From: Phytopythium helicoides
Lineage: Eukaryota > Oomycota > Peronosporomycetes > Pythiales > Pythiaceae
Direction: 5' to 3'
DNA length: 64,000 nt
Assembly: GCA_024867545.1 (NCBI GenBank)
Contig: JANFNE010000020.1
Coordinates: 558,001-622,000, forward strand
Shown here: one piece after another, positions 1 to 9,936 of the stretch
Layout: every line of letters begins with the position of its first letter
Position numbering within the stretch: the stretch's first letter is position 1
Position numbers and translations under genes: made by a program
The notes under the pieces: generated by a model
Seen by the model: only the letters and a program-made list of their open reading frames with translations
Database searches by the model: none
Told to the model about the DNA's origin: nothing

Positions 1-820
1 AACTCGCGCAGCATGTAGAGGAACAGCGCGGGCTTGTCGTCCGTGCGCACAGTAAAGAAGGTCATCTTGAGATTCTCCGAGAACTTGTTCTCAACATCAA
101 GACGAATGAGCTCGGGCTCGCTGAGACCTGCGCGCGCAAACTGTACAAGGGCCTTGGGCAGCGTGGCCGAGAACAGCAGTGTCTGGCGACTCGTGGGCAT
201 GTTCTTGAGAATCTCCTGCAGCTGCTCCGCAAATCCCATCTCGAAGATGCGGTCTGCCTCGTCGAAAACGACATACTCGACCGCCTTGAGGTTGAAGTCT
301 GGATTTCCTGCAAGTGGTGCATGAGACGACCTGGTGTGGCGACGAGCACGTCCGGGTTGGCCGCGATGGTCTCAAACTGGTGCTCCATGCCCTCTCCACC
401 GACAATAAGCGAGATCTTGAGCGTGGTGAAGCGCGCGAGCGACTTGGCGAAGCGCAGCGTCTGCACGGCGAGCTCTCGCGTGGGTGCGAGCACGAGCGCG
501 CGCACGCCGATCTTCTTGGAGTGCTCCTTGAGCTTCTCGAGCATGGGGATGAGGAAGGCGGCCGTCTTGCCCGAGCCCGTGCGCGCCATGGCCACGCAGT
601 CCTTGCCCGAGAGCACGATGGGCAGCGACTTGCGCTGGATGGGCGTCGGCACCTTGTAGCCCATGGCCATGACGCCGCGGAACACGGGCGCGCTCAGCCC
701 CAGGTGCTGGAAGCCGCCCACGCCCGCGCCCTTGCCGTTGCTCTTGCCGTGCGTCGTCGCATTGCCGCCGCCGCCCTCGCGCTGCTTGCCGCCCTTCTTG
801 AGCAGGTCGTCGCCCGCCAT
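1..820 (-). CDS. DBP10: DEAD-box RNA helicase DBP10/DDX54, N-terminal part (runs off window)
   Basis: ATP-dependent RNA helicase expected to act in nucleolar 60S ribosome assembly. Visible in order: Q-motif region ([14 protein letters not shown]), Walker A ([11 protein letters not shown]), PTRELA, GG and TPGRL motifs. After a frame change, DEAD ([14 protein letters not shown]) and SAT ([11 protein letters not shown]) follow. The opening [28 protein letters not shown] is split here only for description; [11 protein letters not shown] is diagnostic of DBP10/DDX54 among DEAD-box proteins. The frame breaks near 301, where one C appears to be missing (ATCCAG for ATCCCAG, giving EIPDF). Since the gene is expected to be essential, I read this as sequence error. 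The ATG at 820 faces the RING gene across 167 bp. The helicase C domain and Dbp10 tail lie outside the window. Confidence 0.92.
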
Positions 821-987
821 GAGTGCCGCCTGGCTGGTGTCTTTGGCTCTGGTTGCTATTTGGATGGTTCAAAGGAAAGGTCGCCTTTGATTGGTTGAAA
901 ATGAGGGTGGAAAGGGTTTCCATTGGCTGAAATGGGGATTCCACGCTATTCGTGCTGAGAAAAACCGTCACCAAGGGCAACCTCGCC
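821..987. promoter_or_regulatory. Divergent promoter between DBP10 and the RING gene, with CCAAT boxes
   Basis: A 167-bp gap separates two divergent starts. It holds ATTGG at about 890 (GATTGGTTGAAAA) and about 922 (CCATTGGCTGAAA), which are inverted CCAAT boxes. Similar CATTGG-plus-A-rich blocks recur before other genes here (about 5780, 41835). Function is inferred from position. Confidence 0.4.
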
Positions 988-1881
988 ATGTCGGTAGGCC
1001 GCCGGTGCTCGGCCGAGGACGACGGCGACGACGCGGCGCGCGACGAGAGCGAGTGGCTGGCGGCGCGCGCGCTCGACGACGCGGACGTGGCGGTGGCTTT
1101 CGCGCCGCCTGCGGCCTCCAACGGCCAAGTGGAGCCGCAGCAGCAGCAGCAGCAGGAGGACGAGCTTGCCGTGCTGGGCGACACGTGCCCCATCTGCCTG
1201 CAGACGCTCGAGGCGCCCGTGATGCTGCGCGCGTGCTTCCACGTCTTCTGCGGCGAGTGCCTGCGCGCGTGGGTGACCAGCGCGGCGCTGCTGGGCGTGC
1301 GCCCACCGCCATGTCCGCTCTGCAAGACGCGCTTCGACTCGGCGTACGCCAACGTGCGCTCCGAGACGGACTTTGACGTCGTCTACTTTGACGGGCGGAC
1401 GGCTGGTGGAGACCGAGCAGGCGGAGACAGGAGTGATCGCGCGAGGAGAGAGCGGCGCGCGATCGTGTACAGGAGAAGGCTGCGACTTGCGCGTGTTAAC
1501 GGCGTAGAGGTCGACGCGGCCAAGTACCCCAACATGGTCAAGGTGCGCGGCGAGTACGAGGCATGGCTGGAGCGGGAGCTCCACGCGTGCATTGGCCGCG
1601 ACGTGGACCTGACTGTGCTGCTCGCGATTGTGCGCTGCTGCCTTGACAAGATGCCGCGCTTTAGCGCGCGCGCGTGCTACAAAGAGCTTGAGGCGGCACT
1701 TGAGCCGTTCCTCTACGAAGACACAGGGCTGTTTGTTCGCGAGCTGGCGTTCTTCCTGGCGTCTCGACTGAACGTTGAAGCCTACGACGATGCCATCGAG
1801 TACAGATGCTCTAGTAGCCTGGCTGAGTGCTCAGCGGAGCTCTGTCCGTACCACCAGCAAGAGGTGGATCATGAAGGATGA
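988..1881 (+). CDS. RING-HC finger protein, TOPORS-like putative E3 ligase
   Basis: 297 aa. A polyQ run (CAG repeat near 1137-1155) precedes a C3HC4 RING at about residues 68-112: CPICLQTL, CFHVFCGECL, CPLCK. The part after the RING (EYEAWLERELHACIG, CLDKMPRF, FVRELAFFLASRLNVEAYDD) resembles the conserved region following the RING in TOPORS-type E3 ligases. Ubiquitin or SUMO ligase activity is therefore likely; substrate unknown. Start chosen at ATG 988 (MSVGRRC), since the in-frame extension to 952 has only a GTG. The reading frame is intact. It shares the divergent promoter with DBP10. Confidence 0.75.
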   Translation: MSVGRRCSAEDDGDDAARDESEWLAARALDDADVAVAFAPPAASNGQVEPQQQQQQEDELAVLGDTCPICLQTLEAPVMLRACFHVFCGECLRAWVTSAALLGVRPPPCPLCKTRFDSAYANVRSETDFDVVYFDGRTAGGDRAGGDRSDRARRERRAIVYRRRLRLARVNGVEVDAAKYPNMVKVRGEYEAWLERELHACIGRDVDLTVLLAIVRCCLDKMPRFSARACYKELEAALEPFLYEDTGLFVRELAFFLASRLNVEAYDDAIEYRCSSSLAECSAELCPYHQQEVDHEG

Positions 1882-2009
1882 AACCAATCTGGTGAGATTG
1901 TTGAAAGGTGTGACCAAGGTGAGATTCTGTGGTGTGAATGTATGACTATTGATGCGAGCCTGATTGCAGTGGATGCCCAATAGTTGGTGCACTTCTTCAC
2001 CCAGCATTC

Positions 2010-3186
2010 TTACGCCTTGCCGAGCACCAGCGCAAGCAGCGCCATGCGCACGTACATGCCGTTCTCCATCTGGCGGAAGTAGGCAGCACGCGGGTCGGCG
2101 TCCACCTCCTCGGCGATCTCGCCGACGCGCGGCAGCGGGTGCATGATGACCATGGTGCTCTTAGCGTTCGCGATCGTGTCCTTGGTGATGCGGAAGCTGT
2201 CCTTGACGGCGTCGTATTCGGCGGCCGACTCGAAGCGCTCCTTCTGCACGCGCGTGACGTAGAGCACGTCGCTCTCGTTGATGACTGAGTCCAGGTCGCT
2301 GGTCTCGTGCTGCTCAATGCCGCGCGCCTTGAGCTCGTCAAAGATGTAGCTAGGCATCTTGAGGCTCTCTGCATTCATCGCGACCAACGCGCGTGAGTCC
2401 AGCGTCGAAAACGGTTCATCAATCCCCTATCTCAAGCAAGACACGCACCGGGAGCAACGTAGTTGATCTTGACGCCGAAGAGCGCGAGCAGCTTGGAGAG
2501 CGAGTGGACCGTGCGGCCGTTCTTGAGGTCACCGACCATGGTCACGACCTTGCCCTTGAGTCCGTCGAGGCTGCCGAGCTCGTTGTAGATGGTGTACAGG
2601 TCGAGTAGCGCCTGCGTGGGGTGCTCTCCAACGCCGTCGCCCGCGTTGAGCACGGGCTTGTGCGTGGCGGCGGCCGCGACAGCCGCGCTGCCCTTGACAG
2701 GGTGGCGCAGCACGACGACATCAGCGTAGCACTCCAGGCAGCGGATGGTGTCGGAAAGCGTCTCTCCCTTCTGACTGCTCGACGAGGTCTCGTTGACGCC
2801 CACGACGAGTCCACCGAGGCGCAGCATGGCCGCCTGGAAGGAGCTGCTGGTGCGCGTGGAGGGCTCGAAGAAGACGTTGGCCAGCAGCTGCGCGGGCCTC
2901 GTCAGCAGGTCATGCAGCAAGCGACAAATAGAGCGCGAGCCCGCGGCGCACCTTGCCCTTGAGCAGGTCGGACGCGCCCTGCGCCTTGACCATGGCGCGC
3001 ATCTCGTCCGCCACCTGCAGCACGCGCCTGCAGCAGCACACGACGCCGTCACTTGGAGCCGATTCAGCCGCGCACGCAGCACACGCACTTGGCGCTCGCC
3101 ACGCCGAACTGCTCGATGGACAGCACGTCCTCGCCCAGCCACGCGCCGGCCGCCGTCTTGCCGTCGAGCGTCGTCGTCGTCGCCAT
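2010..3186 (-). CDS. PYRB: Aspartate carbamoyltransferase (monofunctional), four exons
   Basis: Makes N-carbamoyl-aspartate in de novo pyrimidine synthesis. Splicing inferred from GT...AG and frame: exons 3186-3088, 3014-2952, 2887-2449 and 2368-2010 (introns 73, 64 and 80 nt), giving about 319 aa, the normal length for a lone ATCase chain. Motifs: [16 protein letters not shown] (carbamoyl-phosphate loop), [12 protein letters not shown], and HPLPRVGEI with DPRAAYFRQ near the end. The junction [14 protein letters not shown] restores the family's usual APESL(R/K)MP. No CPSase or dihydroorotase domain adjoins, so this is not an animal-type CAD. No targeting peptide is obvious in [10 protein letters not shown]. 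An in-frame ATG at 3264 could extend it by 26 aa. All frames are consistent. Confidence 0.92.
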
Positions 3187-3330
3187 GCTCGCTCGCTTCC
3201 GAAGGATCGCTCGTGGCACCAGTGGTTCGAGGCGCACCGCGTGTCTCCGCTCAAGTACGCGCATTCGTGGCGCTGGCGGTGGCGCGGCCGCACTTTACGA
3301 CAGGCGGGGTTTCAGTATCAGGTCCCCAAT

Positions 3331-5716
3331 ATGAGCGATGCGGCGGCGGGCGAGGACGGCGGCAAGAAGGCCAAGCAGGGCGCGGGCAAGCGGCTGAACG
3401 ACAAGCAGCGCGTGGAGATCATCCAGATCGCCGAGAACTCCAAGATCTCCAAGCGGCAGCTGGCGGAGCGCTACGGCGTGAGCGAGGCGGCCATCCGCAA
3501 GCTGCTGCTCAAGAAGGACGAGTTCCTCAAGCGCTACTACGACACGCCCGAGGAGATCCGCGACCAGCGCCTGCGCGGAAAGAACGTGCGCGGCCACGAC
3601 CTGGGCGTCGCGGTAGGCGCCGACGCTCCCGACGGCTTCAATATCGGCGTCAGCGGCTTTGGCGTCGCGCTCGGCGCGGGCCTGGCGGGGCTCGGCACGC
3701 CTGGGGGTGGCTCCGCGAATGGAGACGCCGCGGCGGGGGCGGCGGCCGCGGGCGTCAGCGTCGCGGCTCTCGCGGCTGTCAACGCCTACCACGCATACTA
3801 CGCACGCAGCCTGTACCCGCAGGACGAGCCGTGGAAGAACGGACTGCAGTCGCTCACGACCAAGGTCACGCCCTTCCTCAAGGGATTCCTGCAGTCCAAG
3901 CACGTGCAGCACCTGCAAATGCAGCAGCACAAGGCATCGCTAGACATGGACGCGAACGCGCTCGCTGGAGATGGAGGCAGCAGGCGCACAGGCGGTGGAC
4001 GGCGCTGCCGGCGTTTCGGCAACTCCAACGATCCCCGTGAGCATCCCGCTCCCCGAGGACGCCGGAGCGATCGACTGGATCGGATTCGCTCGCATGCTGC
4101 GCGACATCCGGCGCGCGTTCCACAGATACCCAGAGACGGGGTACCAAGAGTTCCGCACGCAGGCGTTCCTCAAGCGCTTCTGCGAGTCGTCGCTGCGCAT
4201 TCCTGGCAAAAACATCCGCACAATGGCGTCCACGGGTCTGGTCGTCGACGTCTGCTACGAGAACGCGACCATTTCTCCTAGCGACAAGAGGAAGCTGCCC
4301 GTCATTGCTTTCCGCGCCGACATGGACGCGTTGCCGATTGAGGAGCTCAATGAGCACCTGCCATACTGCTCAACGCACAACAAGCAGAGGAAGGACGCAA
4401 GGAGGAGGAAGAAGAGAAAGGCAGGGGCCGCCGGGTCGACCAAGGCAAGGTTCCACCACCACAGAAGATGCTGGCGCGTCCTCCACAGTGGCGGAAGCGA
4501 CTGAACCAACTCCAGGTATTGGTGATAGCGGCATGACAACGGAGAGTGAAGAGAGCGGAGGAGATGCAGGGGCGTCAGCGTCTGCTGTTGCTACGGCGGC
4601 AGCAGCCGCTAATGTCACGGATGGCGATGTCGATATGGCTCTCGAAACCTCCCCTGCCACTGCCCCGATTGTGATGACACCGCCTCCTTCGGTATCTGGT
4701 CTGGATGACCTTGAAGAGAGCGAGTCTCCTGCAGCAAGCGGCTCGACAGTCTTCGGCCGCTGCGCACATGTGTGGCCATGATGGTCACATGGTCATGGTG
4801 CTCGGCCTTTGCGCTCTCGTGGTCCGCAACGCGCACTTGTTGCCCAAGGACACGTTCGTTCGCTTCATCTTCCAGCCAGCTGAAGAAGGACCTGGCGGCG
4901 CACAGAAGATGATCGAGGAGGGCGCTCTCGAGAACGTGGATGAGGTGTACGGCCTGCACAACTACCCGTTCCCATTGTACAGCGTGCACGTTCGCCCCGG
5001 CCCCGTCATGGCGCATGAGGTGGAGTTCTCGATCGAGATCATGGGCGTTGGCGGCCATGGCTCGGCTCCGCACAAGTGCGTGGACCCGATTCTCACCGGC
5101 GCCGCCGTCGTGCAGGCGCTGCAGTCTGTTGTGAGCCGCTCGATCTCCCCCATGGACACCGCCGTGCTGTCTGTGACGCAGTTTCGCGGTGGCGACGCCA
5201 ATAACGTCATCCCGTCCCGTGCGACGCTGGCTGGCACCATCCGAGTGTTCAACATGGAGGTGGCCGAGACAATCAAGCGGCGCGTGAACGAGATCGTGAC
5301 GTCGACGTGCGCTGCCCACGGCGCCACCGGCCGCGTGCACTTCCTGGACGGCTACGCGCCGGTGATCAACCCGTACGACGAGACGCGTGCGGTGCAGCAG
5401 GTGGCCATGGAGGCAGGTATGCTAGTGAGCGAGGAGGGGCTGCCGCTGATGGCGTCCGAGGACTTTGCGTACTTCCTGCAGGAGCGCAAGGGGCTGCTAC
5501 TTCTTCCTGGGCACCAAGGAGGAGGGCGACGACGACCGCGGCCGCGCGCTGCACTCGAACCACTACGACTACAACGACAAGGCGACGCCGCTGGGCATCC
5601 GCGTCTTCCTCGGCATCCTGCAGGCGCGCTTCGGCTGCGAGTTGTACAGCGCCGACGAGCTGCAGGCCTTCGCCGTCGCCATGGAGCGCATCGTGGTGTC
5701 CATCTCGGTCGTGTAG
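3331..5716 (+). CDS. Putative HTH (psq-like) plus M20 amidohydrolase fusion, four frame breaks
   Basis: Residues 1-210 hold a helix-turn-helix of psq/CENP-B type (KRLNDKQRVEIIQIAE, SKRQLAERYGVSEAAIRKLL) and a Gly/Ala-rich linker. From 3971, in the next frame, comes an M20D amidohydrolase: HRYPETGYQEF, PVIAFRADMDALPIEE, HMCGHDGHMVMVLG (metal ligands), FQPAEEGPGGAQKMI, GVGGHGSAPHK and a C-terminal SFFF-like CYFFLGTK. Family members hydrolyse N-acyl amino acids. An acidic low-complexity insert of about 110 aa sits just before CGHDGH. Frames change near 3966, 4440, 4760 and 5493, each fixed by removing one base. No stop separates the HTH from the hydrolase once the first is fixed, so fusion is plausible. 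Otherwise these are two genes, the second starting at 3971. Confidence 0.7.
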
Positions 5717-5765
5717 CCATGTCGGCAAAACCGCTCGGTCACGTCTTTTAATTGGTCCAAATGAA

Positions 5766-5790
5766 CTCCATCTGCATTTCCATTGGCTAA
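5766..5790 (+). promoter_or_regulatory. Inr/FPR-like core promoter with CCAAT box before dCMP deaminase
   Basis: CTCCATCTGCATTTCC resembles the oomycete Inr+FPR consensus (TCAYTYYNCAWTTT) and lies about 75 nt before the ATG at 5844. CCATTGGCTAAAA follows immediately. Start-site use is inferred. Confidence 0.4.
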
Positions 5791-5843
5791 AACTCCGTCA
5801 CCTCTGAAAAAACGCACCAGCACATCCGAAATCCAGCCGCATC

Positions 5844-7145
5844 ATGGGCAAGCCGCTGGGCAGGAAGCTGCGCGAGCTCTTCTTCACGGAGCAGGAGGCG
5901 GGCGGCGCCCGCGTGCTGCGCTGCCGCTGCGGACAGGCGCTGTCACCGGCCTCGCGCGGCTTCAAGGCGGTGATCGCGCACGTGGTGGCGGAGCACGACA
6001 ACTGGCTCGCGTCGGTCGTGCGCGACGGCCGCGTGGTCCCCGACGAGTTGAAGGGCGAGCCGACAGTCCAGGCACCGGCTGCGACTGCTTCGACTGAGGC
6101 TGAGGCTGCTGAGGAGCATGAAGACGAGAGCAGCGAGCTTGACGCGCCCGCGAGTGCGGTGGCGGAGGCGGAGGTGGTAGAGGTGATGGAGGTGAAGGCG
6201 CCGGCGAAGAAGCCGGGTACGACCAAGCGCGTCGACTACCTGCCGTGGGACGACTACTTCATGAGCGTCGCGTTCCTAAGCGCCATGCGTTCCAAGGGTG
6301 AGAGAGACTGCGGTGGTGGTTGTGACTCGTGGTGAAAGGCTGAACTGGAGGACTTGCTGGTGGCAGATCCGTCGACACAAGTTGGCGCATGGTAACGTTT
6401 ACAGTAGTGAAGTCTTCGTGGGAGATTTTGGCGACCGTCACTGATCGAAGTTTTACTGTTGAAAGCATCGTTAGTCCCGAGAAGAAGATTGTAGGCATTG
6501 GCTACAACGGATTCCCGAATGGCTGCGACGACGATCACTTGCCTTGGGCTCGCTCGACATCCTCGGGCTCCCCGTTGGAGACCAAGTACCCGGTACGCAT
6601 CGCTATCTAACCGGGATTGTTTGAGGCTGTATTGTGGTGTTTATTGTTTGTCATTTGCTTGCGATTAGTACGTGTGCCACGCTGAGATGAACGCCATACT
6701 CAACAAAAACTCAACCTGACGTCAAGGGCTGCACGGTATCACTACATGTAGCACCCACCGCGGAGGCTGGCGTTAAACTAATCATTCCTCTCTGCCCTGC
6801 AGATCTACGTAGCGCTCTTTCCCTGCAACGAGTGCGCAAAACTCATCATCCAAGTGGGCAATGTTGCTTTGAAGCCCTGTTGGCAGAACTGTGTGTTGAC
6901 ACTTTTCGTGGTTGTTTTTGTGCAGAGCGGTATTGCGCGCGTTGTGTACTGCTCCGACAAGTATCGAGACGAGTAAGTTAGTGTGCATCGTGTGCCAGCT
7001 ACATTTGATTGCTGATACGAGCTCGTCATGGCTCAGCTGGAAGTTCGAGGCATCACGACGTTTGCTCGATATGGCAAACGTCAAGTATTCACAGCACAAA
7101 CTTCGCCAGACAAAACTAGTTATCGACTTTTCTTCGGTAGAATAG
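5844..7145 (+). CDS. DCTD: dCMP deaminase with N-terminal C/H-rich (BED-like) domain, seven exons
   Basis: Converts dCMP to dUMP, feeding thymidylate synthesis. Exons by frame and GT...AG: 5844-6297, 6367-6391, 6466-6592, 6669-6735, 6803-6853, 6926-6972 and 7037-7145. Catalytic zinc-site motifs are CHAEMNAIL and [25 protein letters not shown] and SDKYRDD are typical of dCMP deaminases. The first 140 residues are extra for this family: LRCRCGQ...[13 protein letters not shown] looks like a degenerate C2-HH (BED-type) finger, followed by an Ala/Glu-rich linker up to [13 protein letters not shown], where the deaminase begins. Exon 4 has one surplus T at 6717 (NST|DVKGCT), creating a TGA; it looks like sequence error. 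The tail [11 protein letters not shown] fits the family. Confidence 0.9.
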
Positions 7146-7296
7146 GCGGTGTGCCAACAAGCCGTTCATACTCGACTCCAGAGATGCAGACAAGCGAGTA
7201 AATCATTAAGTGAGCGCAATTCTGCTCTGCATTCACTTGATATTCTCAAAATCAAAACTGCCCCGCTGACCATGGACTCTGGTGTCCACTACACAC

Positions 7297-9058
7297 TTAC
7301 CATGACTCCCACGCCGCAACCACATCGTTCGAAATACTTGTGCTGCTGAAGTCAAAGTCACTGCCACCGATCTCAACGATCTTGACGCCATACGCCTCGT
7401 CGATGATGGTAATGTACGTCGTCGGCGCATTCGTCGGGCGAGAGCTAAAGCGGTCGTTGCCCGGACTGTATGTGCCGTTGTAGAAGTAATAGTGCGTGGC
7501 AGCCATGGTCGTGTCCTTCGTGAGAACCTCCGCGATGTCGAGCTCACCGCAGCCGCCAACAGCGCCCATTCCACGGCAGTTGCACCCGTACTGTCCCGAG
7601 CCGCATGACTTGCGCGTTCAGCATCCAAACAGCGGGGATGTTCGGTGCGCCGCCGTTGGGCATCTGAACCTTGGTGACGAATAGCTTCTTGGTGCCGGCC
7701 CAACCCTGGAAGGCAGTACCATCGCTGTCGTACGCTCCCTTGCACGCGACGTCGACGCCACAGCGTTTGCTGGACATGATGTGCACTTCGGCGCCAGTAT
7801 TTTCTTCAGCGTAGATGGAGCTGCCATTTGGATCTGTGGCGGACGCGAGATAACCCTTGAATGGAGTAGACTCGGTGGCGGTACCTGTTCCATCTGCAGG
7901 AGCGAAGCCCTCGGGCGAACTTGCACCAGTGTAGTCAATGTTGTGATTGTTGAGGAAGACCATATTATCCGCAGCCCCACCGTTCTGGTACCACGACACT
8001 CGCTGCCACGAAGATCCACTCGAACCATTGAAAACCGCGATGTTGTAGATGGTCATCGGACCGCGGAAAGAGAGGGACACGTCGTCATCGAAAGGTGAGA
8101 TCGTACTCGTCGTAGTCACGGTCTGCGTGGTACACTGCTTCACGTTGGTGACCATGCCGTAAGTGTGGCCAGCACCTCCCGCATTGACTCCAACGTACGA
8201 CATGGCGTTGACTTTTGTGCCAGTCGTGGACTGCTGACCAGGTGTTGGTGTCAATGGATTGAGAACAGACGCTGAAACAGCGCCAGCGGCAGACGTCTTT
8301 GTGCCAGTTCCGGACTTGAGGTAACAAGCAGTACGGCCGTCCGCGTTGTAGTTCACAAACGTGTACGCCTTACAATTCGTGGTAGCAGCACACTTATCAC
8401 AGCACTCCGCAGCACCGAGGTTGTAGACGGTCGAGATGTTTGCACCATAGTATTCTACTCCGACTTCCACAGCGCCACACTTAGACGGGGAGGCAATGCA
8501 TTGGTAGTAGTACGGGTTCCACGGCTGGCAGTATGTCCCCGAGACGCAGCACTTGGCTCCGCTCGCCTCGCTTCCGCAGTTGCCTCCACTTGCCACACAA
8601 GAACTCGAGGTCGGCGTCGGCGTCGGCGTCGGCGTAGGTGTCGGCGTAGGTGCTGGTGTTGGTGTTGGTTTCGGCGTAAATGTTGGTGTTGGTTCTGGTG
8701 TTGGTATAGATGGTGGTGTTGGCGTTGGCGTTGGTGTTGGCATTGGTGTTAGCATTGGCGTTGGTGTTGGTGCCGATGTCGGCGTTTGAGATGATGTAGG
8801 TGCTGGTGTTGGAGTTTGAGGCGACATTGGTGTTGATGTCGGCATGTTTGGTGTCGGTGTTGGTGTGGGTGCTAACATTGTGATCGTCGTCGGTGTTAAT
8901 GTCGAAGTCGTTGGGATGGCCGACGAGGATACTGAAGAAGTAGGGGCCGTGGATGGAGTGTCCCCCGATGAAACAATACAACGGTTTGGGTGGGCATAGA
9001 CTGCAACAGCCAGAAGAGCTGAGGAGAATGCAGCGCGCGTGATTGTCTTGAGCGTCAT
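7297..9058 (-). CDS. Secreted TOS1-like (DUF2401) putative glucanase with CBM1 and PAN domains, copy A
   Basis: About 585 aa. Signal peptide (MTLKTITRAAFSSALLAVAVYA), Ser/Thr/Pro stalk of TP repeats (about residues 35-150), CBM1 cellulose-binding module (CCVSGTYCQPWNPYYYQCIA), PAN/Apple domain (ECCDKCAATTNCKAYTFV), then a C-terminal TOS1-like glycosyl hydrolase domain: SPFDDDVSLSFRGPMTIYNI, WMLNAQVM, GGCGELDIAEVL. The ELDIAE motif resembles the GH16-type ExDxxE active site. CBM1+PAN is the layout of Phytophthora CBEL, so the protein probably sits in the cell wall binding cellulose; beta-1,3-glucan as substrate is inference. One extra base near 7600 (CGGCTCGGG where copy B has CGGTCGGG) breaks the last 100 codons. 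Start ATG 9058. Confidence 0.85.
8609..8885 (-). repeat. Degenerate hexanucleotide (ACNCCN) repeat encoding the TP stalk of copy A
   Basis: On the minus strand runs of ACACCAACA and GACGCCGAC units encode alternating Thr-Pro with scattered Ala, Ser and Met. Copy B has only a 40-bp version near 11253-11290. Such repeats change length by slippage, so stalk length probably varies between strains. Confidence 0.85.
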
Positions 9059-9936
9059 GGCGCTTGGCAACTAGTGGTGCAGGGCTTTCACGAACAGTTC
9101 TTGGAGTGAAAGTGTCAGTTAGAAGGCAGATTTTGGACTTGTGAGGTCGCGCATGGTCAAAAATATTCATGGCCTATAACAGTCGCATGGGTCCGTGACT
9201 CGGGCACAGAGACCTGAAAAAACATACCAACGAAGCCAAAATCCAAAAAGCAGTCGATGTCAAACGATGTGATTAGGATTGGAGCTGAATTATCAAATGT
9301 GGTAGTATACGTTTCGCTCGAGTTGCTTGAGGAAAGAAAATCCAACATCTCCGCTGGACACTAGGGATTCTGTTCGCAGAGTATATGCTCAGAGAAGAGC
9401 TTCAGGAGCTACGACAAGCATTGTAGAAATCCCAAGGTAAAAAAAAAGCAGAGGTCAAGGTGGAGAGTCTTGCTTCACATATCACATAAGTTTACCAAGT
9501 CATGGTGGCAATTGATGCTCACTCCACCAGGCATATCACCCGCTCGGGCAAATGTCATTGAATCGCTTCACCTCAATAAATCCAATATTTTCGAGTTTAA
9601 TTGACAAATATGGATGCGACGAGAGCGCAGGAAAGTAGAATATGATATTCGCTGGCAAACTAGAACAAGCGATACTTCATGTAACGACAGCGAGAAGATG
9701 AAACTTCTGCAGCAATGCTATCACAGTCCAACATGAACGAATTTCGGAAGCATATTGATACACTACAGTCCATTCCATCAATAACATGGGCGGACCTTCG
9801 ACAAAAAAAGTTGAGAAGGAAAGTAGCAGAATATTGTTCACATATCGTTGAAGGAGTAATTGCAGAGCGCATTCACTTGATATTCACAATATCAAAACTG
9901 CCCCGCTGACCAGGTATTCCGGCATCCACTACACAC
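9059..9936. other. Gap between copies A and B with a duplicated upstream block
   Basis: No convincing gene. The block 9249-9340 resembles 12033-12128 upstream of copy B (shared CAGTCGATGTCAAA and CGAGTTGCT...GGAAAG), suggesting duplicated promoter DNA. The last 60 bp (about 9870-9936) match the downstream flank of copy A (about 7233-7296, CATTCACTTGATATTC), so the tandem duplication extends past the stop codon. Short frames here lack family features. Confidence 0.6.

Noticed and set aside
8501..8789. Gly/Val- and Cys/Trp-rich plus-strand frames opposite the TP stalk
   Set aside because: Simple-repeat shadows of the Thr-Pro coding repeat.
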